From NCBI GenBank assembly GCA_000296795.1, contig BAFH01000004.1:930001-994000 (forward strand): a DNA stretch of 64,000 bases. Direction: 5' to 3'. Numbering within the stretch: the stretch's first letter is position 1; each line of letters opens with the position of its first letter. Shown here in pieces: positions 17,505 through 26,447 of the stretch. The DNA comes from Candidatus Jettenia caeni. GTDB lineage: Bacteria; Planctomycetota; Brocadiia; Brocadiales; Brocadiaceae. A model generated the notes under the pieces. The model saw only the letters and a list, made by a program, of their open reading frames with translations. It was not told the origin of the DNA and ran no database searches. Made by a program: the position numbers and the translations under genes.

Positions 17505-19301
17505 ATGGCAAATAAAATACGTGAATGGATAGAAGACAGAACCGGATTAAATAAATTTTTAAAAGTAGCCCTGGACGAACCTGTACATGGCGGAGCTAAA
17601 TGGTCATATGTATTTGGAAGCGCACTGGTATTCCTTTTCGTCCTTCAGGCAGTTACCGGTATAGTAATGGCCAGTTTTTATTCTCCCTCTTCGACTTCGG
17701 CATGGGGAAGTGTCTATTATATTCAGGAAAAAACATCTTTTGGCTGGTTCGTACGTGGCTTGCATCATTATGGCTCAAGCGCCATGATTATCGTAGCTAT
17801 CGTTCATATGTTCCAGGTTTTTATTTTCGGTGCATATAAAAAACCCCGTGAACTCAACTGGATATCCGGAGTAATTCTTCTTCTGTTTTTGATGGGTTTT
17901 GGTTTGACAGGCTATCTTCTACCCTGGGATCAAAAAGGATATTGGGCTACTCAGGTGGCTACCAATATCATAGGAACTATCCCTGTAATTGGCGATTACA
18001 TCAAAGTGCTCCATCAGGGTGGTTCTGATTACGGAAACTTTACTTTAACCCGTTTCTATGCTCTTCATGTATTTTTGCTACCCATATCCTTACTCTTCTT
18101 CCTTGGTATTCATATAGCGCTTTTTCGTAAACATGGTGTAACTCCTTACTGGAAGATGAAAGAGAATGTATTAAAAAACCGTGTTGATCCATTCTGGCCA
18201 GATCAGGTATTTAAAGACATTGTATTTGCCATGGGAATATATGCTGTTCTCGTGGGATGGGTCTTTTGGAGCGGAGGCGCAGAACTTCATGCGCCGGCTG
18301 ACCCGGCATCTAATTTTCTTGCCAGGCCAGAGTGGTATTTCCTGTTCTTATTCCAACTGTTAAAATATTGCCAGGGTAACCTCTTAATCGTAGGTACTGT
18401 TATTATACCAACACTGGCTATCATATTCTTGTTTGTGCTGCCATTTATCGACAGAAACACCTCAAGGTACCCATCGAAAAGAATACCATTTTTCAGCGCT
18501 GTATTCTCCGGATTAGCAGGAATCGTTGTTTTAACGGTTATTTCGATAGTCCACGACAACCATGATATACATATAATCCATCAAAAAGAGGATTCAGAAC
18601 ATCAATCGGCAAGGGCTATGAAACTTGCAGCCAAAGGTGTTCCACCCGGAGGCGGTAATTTGATCTTCCTGAATGATCCAATATATCTAGGGGAAAAGAT
18701 TTTCAAGGAAAGTTGCATAGGCTGTCATATGGTGAAAGGACAGGGAGGAGATACTGCCCCCGATTTTACTGATTTTGGATCAAGAGAATGGGTAGTAGGG
18801 CTGTTAAAAGATCCCAAGGGTGCAAAATATTTTAAAGAATCAGGAACTATGCCTCCCGTTAAACTCCCTGATGAATCAATTTTTGATATGACAGAGTTTC
18901 TATTAAGCCAGTCAGGGGATCTTCTCAATAAAAATATTGATAGTATTGAAAGAGGAAAGGGTCTTGTCTTAAAAGGGAATTGTGCTATTTGTCATCCTAT
19001 AGGCGATAAAGATGCAAAGAGGATTGCACCAAACCTGACCGACTATTTATCAGAAACCTGGTTAAAGGAATTCATTAAAAATCCTTCCGATCCAAAATTC
19101 TACGGTACAAAGAACAAGATGCCCGGTTTTGACAGGCTTACCGATAAGGAAATGGATGCGCTGATACAATATCTGTTTACGTTGTCAAAAGACCGAACAC
19201 TAATTTCCCGGAATGAAATAAGCTCACAACCAAAGAAACGAACCTATATATTTGGCCTGTCATTTCCAAGAACAATGATGGACTTTAAAAATAACAGTTA
19301 A
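17505..19301 (+). CDS. Cytochrome b6/subunit IV fused to a dihaem cytochrome c
   Basis: 598 residues joining three normally separate parts. Residues ~1-225: cytochrome b6-like core with haem ligands in GLHHYG and AIVHMF (spacing 14) and in YALHVF and LGIHIA (spacing 15; 15 is the b6f value). Residues ~226-385: subunit IV-like helices with the Qo motif PEWY. Residues ~390-580: two cytochrome c domains, CIGCH at 404-408 and CAICH at 493-497. It oxidises quinol with the Rieske protein and reduces c-type acceptors. Kuenenia is known to have a compact Rieske plus cytochrome b-c fusion of this kind. In anammox cells it would sit in the anammoxosome membrane (inference). Confidence 0.94.
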   Translation: MANKIREWIEDRTGLNKFLKVALDEPVHGGAKWSYVFGSALVFLFVLQAVTGIVMASFYSPSSTSAWGSVYYIQEKTSFGWFVRGLHHYGSSAMIIVAIVHMFQVFIFGAYKKPRELNWISGVILLLFLMGFGLTGYLLPWDQKGYWATQVATNIIGTIPVIGDYIKVLHQGGSDYGNFTLTRFYALHVFLLPISLLFFLGIHIALFRKHGVTPYWKMKENVLKNRVDPFWPDQVFKDIVFAMGIYAVLVGWVFWSGGAELHAPADPASNFLARPEWYFLFLFQLLKYCQGNLLIVGTVIIPTLAIIFLFVLPFIDRNTSRYPSKRIPFFSAVFSGLAGIVVLTVISIVHDNHDIHIIHQKEDSEHQSARAMKLAAKGVPPGGGNLIFLNDPIYLGEKIFKESCIGCHMVKGQGGDTAPDFTDFGSREWVVGLLKDPKGAKYFKESGTMPPVKLPDESIFDMTEFLLSQSGDLLNKNIDSIERGKGLVLKGNCAICHPIGDKDAKRIAPNLTDYLSETWLKEFIKNPSDPKFYGTKNKMPGFDRLTDKEMDALIQYLFTLSKDRTLISRNEISSQPKKRTYIFGLSFPRTMMDFKNNS

Positions 19302-19334
19302 TGTATAGGATAAGATATTTTAGTAATTTTACGC

Positions 19335-19382
19335 CACAAAGCCATCAAGGTACAAAGAACTGAGTATTTTGATGGCTTTGTG
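19335..19382. terminator. Long perfect hairpin after the cytochrome b-c gene
   Basis: Arms of 14 bases pair perfectly (CACAAAGCCATCAA at 19335-19348 with TTGATGGCTTTGTG at 19369-19382) around a 20-base loop, followed by TTATTTCG. It begins 33 bases after the stop and probably ends the Rieske/cytochrome transcript, although the T-run is weak and it could be a dispersed palindromic repeat. Confidence 0.5.
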
Positions 19383-19562
19383 TTATTTCGAGTTTGCTCT
19401 TCGCCGGTCCAATTATCTTTAATTGAGACGAAACAGTTGAAATATTTCCACACCACGGCACCCTTCAAAAGGTAGGAATGCATTGCAATGCACCTCTACA
19501 CCATTATATACTTATACTCCATAGCCTCTTAAACATGAATCGGATAATTTTCATATTATATC

Positions 19563-19590
19563 TTGACATAGCCTTTTTATATTGTATCAT
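19563..19590 (+). promoter_or_regulatory. Sigma-70-type promoter of the TetR gene
   Basis: TTGACA (19563-19568) and TATCAT (19585-19590) with a 16-base spacer. The operator palindrome starts three bases after the -10 box, so bound repressor would cover the transcription start. Confidence 0.7.
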
Positions 19591-19592
19591 TA

Positions 19593-19612
19593 ATGTGAAT
19601 AATAATTCACAT
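19593..19612. promoter_or_regulatory. TetR operator 1 (autoregulatory)
   Basis: Perfect inverted repeat ATGTGAAT-AATA-ATTCACAT, 8-base arms and 4-base centre, between the promoter and the TetR start at 19627. The same arms recur in front of the membrane fusion protein gene. Confidence 0.75.
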
Positions 19613-19626
19613 AAGAAATATACTAT

Positions 19627-20226
19627 ATGAGTACAGAAAAATTAGATACAGAAGTTAGGCAAAGCCAGATAGCACAAGCAGCCTTAAGTTTGATTGCAAG
19701 TTATGGTTTAAAAGGATTAAGCATAGCAAGGATAGCCCGCAAGGTCGGCCTTGTGCCTTCAGCAATATACCGACACTTTAAAAATAAGGAAGAGATGCTT
19801 GATGCCATTCTTCATCACATTCAAAAGAGGTTGCTCGATAATGTCGATATTGTATGTAACGAGACTCCTGAACCAATTGACCAACTCAGGCGGCTACTTA
19901 TGTATCATGTTAAGCTTATTCGGGAAAACCAGGGAATTCTTCGCATTATCTTTTCTGAAGATCTCTACCATGGGCATCCAGAACGAAAAGGTAAGGTATA
20001 CAATATCATAATAAACTATCTCAATTGCGTAGACAAAATTATTATCCAGGGACAGCAAGAAGGCAAAATACGACGAGACATAGGCCCGGCAACTATTTCC
20101 TTAATGTTTTTAGGTATCATTCAGCCATCGGCAATTCTCTGGCATATAAGTGATGGTAAGTTTGATGTAACAAGACATGCAGAAAAGACCTGGAAAACAT
20201 TTAGTGAATGTCTCGTTATGAAATAA
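19627..20226 (+). CDS. TetR/AcrR-family transcriptional regulator
   Basis: 199 residues. N-terminal helix-turn-helix of the TetR family: SLIASYGLKGLSIARIARKVGLVPSAIYRHFKNKEEML spans about residues 22-59, with recognition helix around GLVPSAIYRHFK. The C-terminal ligand domain is helical and unassigned. It stands directly upstream of an efflux operon, and its probable operator occurs both before its own start and before the next gene, which supports repression of itself and of the exporter until an unknown ligand binds. Confidence 0.9.
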   Translation: MSTEKLDTEVRQSQIAQAALSLIASYGLKGLSIARIARKVGLVPSAIYRHFKNKEEMLDAILHHIQKRLLDNVDIVCNETPEPIDQLRRLLMYHVKLIRENQGILRIIFSEDLYHGHPERKGKVYNIIINYLNCVDKIIIQGQQEGKIRRDIGPATISLMFLGIIQPSAILWHISDGKFDVTRHAEKTWKTFSECLVMK

Positions 20227-20240
20227 ATTTTTTGTCTATT

Positions 20241-20260
20241 ATGTGAATACCAATTCACTT
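20241..20260. promoter_or_regulatory. TetR operator 2 (efflux operon)
   Basis: ATGTGAAT-ACCA-ATTCACTT, the same arms and spacing as operator 1 with one changed base in the right arm. It lies 25 bases before the membrane fusion protein start, in the 59-base gap after tetR. Confidence 0.72.
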
Positions 20261-20285
20261 ATATAGTACAACTAAGAGGTAAGAC

Positions 20286-21302
20286 ATGAGAAAAAGTATA
20301 AAAATAATGATATTTTTGATACTCATAGGCATTATCACAGCAGCGCCAACATACCTGTATCTCAAAAATAAGTCACACAGCGATTCGAATATCATTCGTG
20401 TCTCCGGTAATATCGAGGTCACTGATGCCGAGGTGAGCTTCAAGATTTCAGGACGCGTGGATAAGCGTCTGGTGGATGAAGGTGAGTTTGTACAAAAAGA
20501 TGAAGTGGTAGCCCTGCTCGATAGTTCAGATTTGAATAGCGAGGTAGAGATACGCCGTGCTGAACTACAAATGGCACAAGCAGACCTGGCTGAACTTGAA
20601 GCCGGTTCGCGTCCTCAGGAAATTGCTGAAGCTGAAGCAAAACTTGCAGCGGCAAAAGCAGATAAAATACATTTAGAGAGTGATTTTCATAGAGCGGAAA
20701 AACTATTCAAACAACAGGCGATTTCTGCTGAGGAATACATGCACTCCAAGGGAGATCACGAGGTTGCAGTGGCCCGATTACAGGAGGCCGAGGAACGTCT
20801 CAAATTAATTCGGGAAGGCCCTCGAAAAGAGCGGATAGAGCAAGCCCGTGCACAGGTTAAGCAGGCACGGGCAGCCCTTAAGCTAGCTCAGATACGTCTG
20901 AGTTATGCAAAACTAGCTTCTCCTCTTTCCGGTGTCGTTCTCTCAAAGAATATAGAACCGGGAGAATACGTTGCCCCTGGAACACCGATTGTCACGATTG
21001 GTGATCTTGAGAATGTATGGTTGCGAGCATATATTAACGAGACAGATTTAGGTCGCGTGAAGGTTGGTTATCAGGCAAATATAATCACCGATACCTATCC
21101 AGATACGATATACAAAGGCTCTGTATCATTCATTGCATCTCAGGCTGAATTTACTCCTAAAAATGTCCAGACAAAAGAGGAGCGTGTTAAGCTTGTTTAT
21201 CGAATAAAGATCAATATCTCTAATCTTGGTATGGAACTAAAACCCGGGATGCCTGCTGATGCGGATATTATAATCCCAGATGCCATTATCAATAATCAAT
21301 AG
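20286..21302 (+). CDS. HlyD-family membrane fusion protein (YbhG-like)
   Basis: 338 residues. One N-terminal membrane segment (about 5-24), a biotinyl-lipoyl half domain (VSFKISGRVDKRLVDEGEFV), a long coiled coil rich in Ala, Glu and Arg (about 90-205), the second lipoyl half (LASPLSGVVLSKNIEPGEYV) and a beta-barrel tail. It links the inner-membrane ABC transporter to the outer membrane. It is followed by two ATPases and two permeases in the order of the YbhGFSR/YhiI-type exporters, and starts 25 bases after the second TetR operator. Confidence 0.9.
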   Translation: MRKSIKIMIFLILIGIITAAPTYLYLKNKSHSDSNIIRVSGNIEVTDAEVSFKISGRVDKRLVDEGEFVQKDEVVALLDSSDLNSEVEIRRAELQMAQADLAELEAGSRPQEIAEAEAKLAAAKADKIHLESDFHRAEKLFKQQAISAEEYMHSKGDHEVAVARLQEAEERLKLIREGPRKERIEQARAQVKQARAALKLAQIRLSYAKLASPLSGVVLSKNIEPGEYVAPGTPIVTIGDLENVWLRAYINETDLGRVKVGYQANIITDTYPDTIYKGSVSFIASQAEFTPKNVQTKEERVKLVYRIKINISNLGMELKPGMPADADIIIPDAIINNQ

Positions 21303-21350
21303 AAAGATGGGAATCTTCATTTGGTGCACCATTTATATATGATAAATATC

Positions 21351-22301
21351 ATGAAAATGATTAAGACTACTCACCTTACAAAGAATTTTAATAATATCCG
21401 TGCTGTTGATGATCTCAGCTTCGATGTATTTGAAGGAGAAATTTTTGGGCTTGTTGGCCCCGATGGTGCCGGAAAGACGACTACCATGCGACTGTTGACC
21501 TCGATCATGGAGCCAACATCGGGTAATGCCTGGGTCGCTGGTCATCATGTGGTAAAAGAATCAGAGATAATCAAGGAGAAAATCGGTTATATGAGCCAGA
21601 AATTCGGTCTATATCCAGATCTCACTGTGATAGAAAATATCAATTTTTACGCTGATATTTATGGCATACCGCGTAAGAATCGTGAAAAGAAGATAAATAA
21701 TCTCCTTACTTTCAGTAACCTAACACCCTTCAAGAAACGATTGGCGGGAAATCTTTCAGGTGGGATGAAACAAAAGCTGGGCCTCACCTGCACGTTAATT
21801 CACACACCCAAAGTCCTCTTTCTCGATGAGCCAACGAATGGTGTGGATCCGGTCTCCCGTCGCGACTTTTGGCATATTTTATACGGATTGCTCCACGAAA
21901 AGGTTACGATCTTCGTCTCAACTGCTTATCTCGATGAGGCTGAACGCTGTAATAGAGTCGGACTCATCCATAAGGGCAGGCTGCTTGCCTGTGGAACTCC
22001 GGATGAGGTAAAAAAGCTTATGCATGGAGCCATCCTTGAGATACGGTCATCAGAACCACGTAAAGCCTTGGCCATCTTGCGTGAGCAGTTACACGCTGAC
22101 TCTGCAGGGATTTTTGGTGCTTCCATTCACCTGGTAACCCAGAATCTAGAAAAGTCAATAGTTCAAGTCGAAAAACTTCTTAGGGAAGCTGATCTTAAAC
22201 TTAGTGGGATGAGGGCTATTAAACCGACACTGGAAGATGTATTTGTCTCGGTACTTGCCAAAGATAAGGAGTCCAACGATCGTGAAGACCATGGAAAATG
22301 A
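21351..22301 (+). CDS. ABC exporter ATP-binding protein 1 (YbhF N-half-like)
   Basis: About 316 residues from the ATG at 21351; in-frame alternatives are TTG 21321, ATG 21339 and ATG 21357, none with a convincing ribosome binding site. Walker A is GPDGAGKTT with Asp in place of the usual Asn, as in YbhF; signature LSGGMKQKL; Walker B VLFLDEPTNGVDP. The H-loop His is replaced: the sequence reads FVSTAYLDEAERCN, so this site is probably degenerate for hydrolysis. The 3' end overlaps the next ATPase gene by 11 bases. Confidence 0.9.
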   Translation: MKMIKTTHLTKNFNNIRAVDDLSFDVFEGEIFGLVGPDGAGKTTTMRLLTSIMEPTSGNAWVAGHHVVKESEIIKEKIGYMSQKFGLYPDLTVIENINFYADIYGIPRKNREKKINNLLTFSNLTPFKKRLAGNLSGGMKQKLGLTCTLIHTPKVLFLDEPTNGVDPVSRRDFWHILYGLLHEKVTIFVSTAYLDEAERCNRVGLIHKGRLLACGTPDEVKKLMHGAILEIRSSEPRKALAILREQLHADSAGIFGASIHLVTQNLEKSIVQVEKLLREADLKLSGMRAIKPTLEDVFVSVLAKDKESNDREDHGK

Positions 22302-23265
22302 CAAAGCCGTCATGGTAAAAGATCTAGAGAAGCGGTTCGGCAAATTCATGGCTGTAAACCGCATAAGCTTTGAGGTCGCCAAAGGAGAGATATTTGGCTT
22401 CCTCGGTCCCAACGGAGCTGGTAAATCCACAACGATTCGGATACTGTGCGGCATCCTTACACCAACGGGAGGTGCAGGAACAGTGGCAGGGTTCAACATC
22501 CGCACCGAAGCGGAAAAGATCAAGAGCCATATTGGGTACATGAGCCAAAGATTTTCACTTTATGAAGACTTAACCGTTGAGGAAAATATTAATTTCTATA
22601 GCGGCATTTACCACATCACTCCCAAAAAAAAGAAGGAACGGAAAGAATGGGTAATCGAGATGGCTGGCCTTAAGGAGCATCGCCATTCCCGGACGGCTAT
22701 TTTATCGAGCGGTTGGAGGCAGAGACTGGCACTTGGTTGTGCAATCCTTCATGAACCACCTATACTATTTCTCGATGAGCCAACATCCGGGGTCGACCCC
22801 ATCAGCCGCCGTCAATTCTGGGATCTGATTTATGAATTATCTGGCAGAGGTATTACCGTATTTGTTACTACCCATTATATGGAAGAAGCCGAATATTGTA
22901 ATCGAATAGGTCTTATCTATCGTGGTAAATTGATTGTCATCGGAACTCCAGAGATGCTTAAGACAGAATGTATGCAAGAGGATGTTCTGGAAGTTCTGTG
23001 CGAACGGCCTCAAGATGCAATGGTCGAAATTAAAAAGGTTGATGGTGTCAAAGATGTTACCCTCTTCGGCAAGGGATTGCACGTCATAGCTGAGGATGGC
23101 GATACTGCTGCATCTGCAATCAGCCGTTTGCTTAGAGACAAAGGCTATGGAATTCCACCTGTTGAAAAGATCGATCCTTCGCTTGAAGACGTATTTGTGT
23201 CCCTTATAGAAGCCCATGACCGGGCGGAGCAGCTTCAGCAAGAGAGTACAATGATGAAATTATGA
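22291..23265 (+). CDS. ABC exporter ATP-binding protein 2 (YbhF C-half-like)
   Basis: 324 residues from the ATG at 22291, which overlaps the preceding stop. Walker A GPNGAGKST, Walker B ILFLDEPTSGVDP, H-loop TTHYMEEAEYCN. The signature motif is changed to LSSGWRQRL, a form known from the second ATPase of the YbhF type. Each of the two ATPases thus carries one altered motif (H-loop in the first, signature in the second), so a heterodimer with one working site is expected. E. coli YbhF carries both halves in one chain; here they are separate genes. Confidence 0.9.
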   Translation: MENDKAVMVKDLEKRFGKFMAVNRISFEVAKGEIFGFLGPNGAGKSTTIRILCGILTPTGGAGTVAGFNIRTEAEKIKSHIGYMSQRFSLYEDLTVEENINFYSGIYHITPKKKKERKEWVIEMAGLKEHRHSRTAILSSGWRQRLALGCAILHEPPILFLDEPTSGVDPISRRQFWDLIYELSGRGITVFVTTHYMEEAEYCNRIGLIYRGKLIVIGTPEMLKTECMQEDVLEVLCERPQDAMVEIKKVDGVKDVTLFGKGLHVIAEDGDTAASAISRLLRDKGYGIPPVEKIDPSLEDVFVSLIEAHDRAEQLQQESTMMKL

Positions 23266-23359
23266 GAATCTAACAGGAAATGGTGAATTTATATGTTTAT
23301 TTCTGTTTAACTTATCTGAGCAATTATGTTCATAAAACTTTTTATAAGGAGAAAATATA

Positions 23360-23953
23360 GTGAGAAATAAAAATATATTCGATGCATTAACTATCTTAGC
23401 AATTTTATTTACGCATATTCTTTTTCTGTCTAGCTCTATTGGATGTTTAGCACAAAGCCATACTCATATATCAGAATCTCACGAAATAAAGGGAAGTAAA
23501 ACAATAAAATTCCCTATTCCCCAACCGTTAAAGGTAGAACACGAAGAACTTCATGTGGAACTTGTAAAAGCTACCAAGGCAGGTGGCAAGACAGGAGATG
23601 CGGCAAAGGCTGTTGCAGAGATCTTACATCCACATTTTGTAAAGGAAGAGGAATTTGCCTTACCACCGCTCGGTTTATTATCCCATGTAACAAAAGGAAT
23701 AGTTACAGCAGAAATGGAAGATGTTCTTACAATGACTGATACATTAAAAGCGGAACTTCCCCGAATGCTTCAAGAACATACAGCAATCATTGATTCCTTA
23801 AAGAATTTAATAAATGCAGCAAAGGGAGAAAAGAAGACGGAATATGTACATTTTGCAGAGAAACTCATATTGCATGCACAAACTGAAGAAGAAGTTTTAT
23901 ATCCAACTTCTCTTTTGATTGGTGAATATCTGAAATTGAAACTGAAGAAATAA
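23360..23953 (+). CDS. Secreted hemerythrin-like (HHE) protein
   Basis: 197 residues from a GTG at 23360 with AAGGAG upstream. Signal peptide about 1-32, cut near CLAQS. Histidine pattern of the HHE cation-binding domain: HEELH at about 60-64, HPHFVKEEEF near 89-98, LQEHTAIID near 137-145 and LHAQTEEEVLYP near 171-182. Such four-helix bundles bind a diiron site for O2 or other small ligands. It lies inside the exporter operon between the ATPases and permeases, an unusual place; a palindromic repeat follows it. Confidence 0.78.
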   Translation: MRNKNIFDALTILAILFTHILFLSSSIGCLAQSHTHISESHEIKGSKTIKFPIPQPLKVEHEELHVELVKATKAGGKTGDAAKAVAEILHPHFVKEEEFALPPLGLLSHVTKGIVTAEMEDVLTMTDTLKAELPRMLQEHTAIIDSLKNLINAAKGEKKTEYVHFAEKLILHAQTEEEVLYPTSLLIGEYLKLKLKK

Positions 23954-23996
23954 TGCAACAATAGGTATTGAGAATCTGTCCGAAAATTCAAAATGT

Positions 23997-24106
23997 CATT
24001 CCGTCAACAAAGAAGCGAGAAATTTCTCCCTGTATAGATCCAAAATTCTTTAATTCTAATAGAGACAGGTTTCAAACGTGTCTCTACCTCCGCTTCATTC
24101 GGAATG
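23997..24106. repeat. Composite palindromic repeat
   Basis: Outer arms CATTCCG (23997-24003) and CGGAATG (24100-24106) enclose GAGAAATTTCTC and a 7-base hairpin AGAGACA/TGTCTCT (24061-24085). This looks like a dispersed REP-type element. It breaks the exporter operon between the hemerythrin-like gene and the first permease, and it covers the region of a longer possible permease start at 24078, which argues against that start. Confidence 0.55.
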
Positions 24107-24158
24107 GCAGTCCTTGTTTTCTGATAGTCCCTTGTTTTTCCTAATAAGAGTTGAGAAG

Positions 24159-25292
24159 ATGAAGTTATTTCGAATCAGGGCCGTTGCCCATAAGGAATTT
24201 ATTCATATTGCGCGTGACCCAAGAAGCCTTGGTATGGCCATCGCCATTCCACTCTTGCTGCTGGTACTCTTCGGTTATGCTTTGACACTTGATGTGGATA
24301 ATGTACCCATGGTAGTATGGGATCAGAGTGAGTCTCAGATAAGCCGGGAATTCATAAGCCGTTTTAGAGGTTCTCACTACTTCTCACTCAAAGAGTTTGT
24401 ACACAGCTACCGGGGAGTAGAACAGGCTATCGATTCCGGTAAGGCCTTTGTAGCCCTCATAATCCCGACAGATTTTGCAAGACGCATTGAGCGCGGAAAC
24501 CCCGCTCCTGTACAATTCATTGTGGATGGAAGTGATTCCAACACTGCCACGATCGCGATTGGATATGTAGATGCAGTCGCCCAGACTTACTCACATGAAA
24601 TCGCCATTCATGAGATTCAGAGGATAGGAAGAAAAGAACTTCAACCACCGATTGATATACAGACCCGGGTTTGGTTTAATGCCAACCTGGAGTCAAAAAA
24701 CTATATTATTCCTGGCCTTATCGCTGTAATTATGATGGTAATCGCTGCACTTCTTACCTCATTAACGGTAGCCCGTGAGTGGGAACGAGGCACTATGGAA
24801 CAGCTTATCTCCACACCCGTAAAGAGCCAGGAACTGATCATTGGAAAGCTTGTCCCTTACTTCGCTATAGGGATGTTTGACGTACTTTTATCGGTGCTCA
24901 TGGGAGAATATCTTTTTCAGGTTCCGCTCCGTGGTAACATTGCCTTGCTTTTTGGTATGGCAGCAATCTTCCTGGCAGGTGCCTTATCATTGGGTATGGC
25001 AATCAGCATACTTACCAAAAGTCAACTTCTCGCCAGCCAATTAGCAATGATATTGACGTTTTTACCCTCATTTTTATTATCAGACTTTATGTATGCAATT
25101 AGTAATATGCCAAAAATAATCCAGATAATTACCTATGCAATTCCGGCAAAATACTTTGTGACTATACTAAAAGGTATTTACCTGAAAGGTGTAGGTTTAG
25201 AGATTTTGGCGCTCGAGGCAGGACTCTTGATTATGTTTGGTATAGCCATGATAATTTTGGCTAACATAAAATTCAAAAAAAGGTTACCATAA
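24159..25292 (+). CDS. ABC-2 type permease 1 (YbhS/YbhR-like)
   Basis: About 377 residues from ATG 24159. One N-terminal membrane helix (about 23-41) ending GYALTLDVDNVP, a large extracytoplasmic domain (about 42-180), then five membrane helices in the C-terminal half, the ABC2_membrane_3 layout. The ARDPRSLGMAI stretch before helix 1 is the coupling region typical of YhhJ/YbhS. It pairs with the next gene, which starts four bases after its stop. Substrate unknown; E. coli relatives export drugs or cations. Confidence 0.9.
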   Translation: MKLFRIRAVAHKEFIHIARDPRSLGMAIAIPLLLLVLFGYALTLDVDNVPMVVWDQSESQISREFISRFRGSHYFSLKEFVHSYRGVEQAIDSGKAFVALIIPTDFARRIERGNPAPVQFIVDGSDSNTATIAIGYVDAVAQTYSHEIAIHEIQRIGRKELQPPIDIQTRVWFNANLESKNYIIPGLIAVIMMVIAALLTSLTVAREWERGTMEQLISTPVKSQELIIGKLVPYFAIGMFDVLLSVLMGEYLFQVPLRGNIALLFGMAAIFLAGALSLGMAISILTKSQLLASQLAMILTFLPSFLLSDFMYAISNMPKIIQIITYAIPAKYFVTILKGIYLKGVGLEILALEAGLLIMFGIAMIILANIKFKKRLP

Positions 25293-25296
25293 TACT

Positions 25297-26427
25297 ATGT
25301 ATGAGCGCATTAAACATATGCTCGTGAAAGAGTTTATTCAAATATTCCGCGATCCAAAGATGAAGGGAATGATCTTCTTAACGCCGATCATTCAAGTGCT
25401 TGTATTCGGTTATGCCGTAACGACCGATGTGAAGCACGTTGCCATGGCGGTCTATGATCTCGATAACAGCGTAGCTAGCCGTGAACTTGTGGACCGATTC
25501 GTGAAGTCGGGCTATTTTGATGTCGTAGAATACATAAACAAAGAAGGCCGTGACCGTGACTTGATAGACCAGGGTAAAATTCGGGTCGTCCTTCGCATGA
25601 ACAAGGGCTTTGAGGACGATTTAAGGGCAGGACGAACTGCACAACTGCAGGTGATCATAGATGGAACCGACTCGAATACAGCAGGGGTTGTACTTGATTA
25701 CAGCGCAAAAATTGTTGGACAATTCTCACAAAAGATTTTCATTACAAGGTATACTCAAATAAAAGGTCCTGCCGAAAGGGCTGCTCGGGTAGAAATGCAG
25801 ACGCGGGCATGGTTTAACGAAAACCTGGAAAGCCGTAATTTCTATGTACCAGGTGTAATTGCGATCATTGTGATGCTTATCACCTTAATGCTCACCAGCA
25901 TGGCGATTGTACGTGAGAAGGAGATAGGTACGATAGAACAAATTCTGGTTACTCCAATCACACAAACAGAATTTATACTTGGCAAAACCGTACCCTTTGC
26001 CATAATAGGTATTGCTGATGTAATCATAATTACCCTGATTGGGATATTTTGGTTTGAAGTACCGATACGAGGCAATCTCTTTATACTCCTTATCGCCACG
26101 GCCCTTTACCTTATGACAACACTTGGCATAGGGCTCTTGATTTCAACAGTCAGTAAGACGCAGCAGGAGGCTATGATGAGCGTTTTCTTATTCTACTTCC
26201 CTGCGGTACTCCTTTCGGGATTTATGTTCCCCATTGCCAATATGCCAGCAATCGTCCAGTGGCTCACCTATTTGAATCCACTCAGATATTTTCTGGTAAT
26301 CGTCCGGGGCATCTTCCTCAAAGGAGTGGGTCCAAACATTCTATGGCCACACATGGTTGCACTTGCTATAATGGGTATAGTAATATTATGGATAGCAGCA
26401 AAAAGATTCAGAAAGACTATTGTTTAA
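25297..26427 (+). CDS. ABC-2 type permease 2 (YbhR/YbhS-like)
   Basis: 376 residues with the same layout as permease 1 and clear paralogy to it (FRDPKMKGMIFLTPIIQ before helix 1, GYAVTTDVKHVAMAV after, and NLESRNFYVPGVIAIIV before helix 2). The two form the heterodimeric channel. It starts four bases after permease 1. The operon continues with a small cysteine protein 20 bases on. Confidence 0.9.
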   Translation: MYERIKHMLVKEFIQIFRDPKMKGMIFLTPIIQVLVFGYAVTTDVKHVAMAVYDLDNSVASRELVDRFVKSGYFDVVEYINKEGRDRDLIDQGKIRVVLRMNKGFEDDLRAGRTAQLQVIIDGTDSNTAGVVLDYSAKIVGQFSQKIFITRYTQIKGPAERAARVEMQTRAWFNENLESRNFYVPGVIAIIVMLITLMLTSMAIVREKEIGTIEQILVTPITQTEFILGKTVPFAIIGIADVIIITLIGIFWFEVPIRGNLFILLIATALYLMTTLGIGLLISTVSKTQQEAMMSVFLFYFPAVLLSGFMFPIANMPAIVQWLTYLNPLRYFLVIVRGIFLKGVGPNILWPHMVALAIMGIVILWIAAKRFRKTIV

Positions 26428-26447
26428 ATATCAGAAAGAGGAAAAAA

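Noticed and set aside
24078..24158. Upstream start that would add 27 residues to permease 1
   Set aside because: The added stretch lies in a palindromic repeat, is not membrane-like, and has no homology to permease starts.
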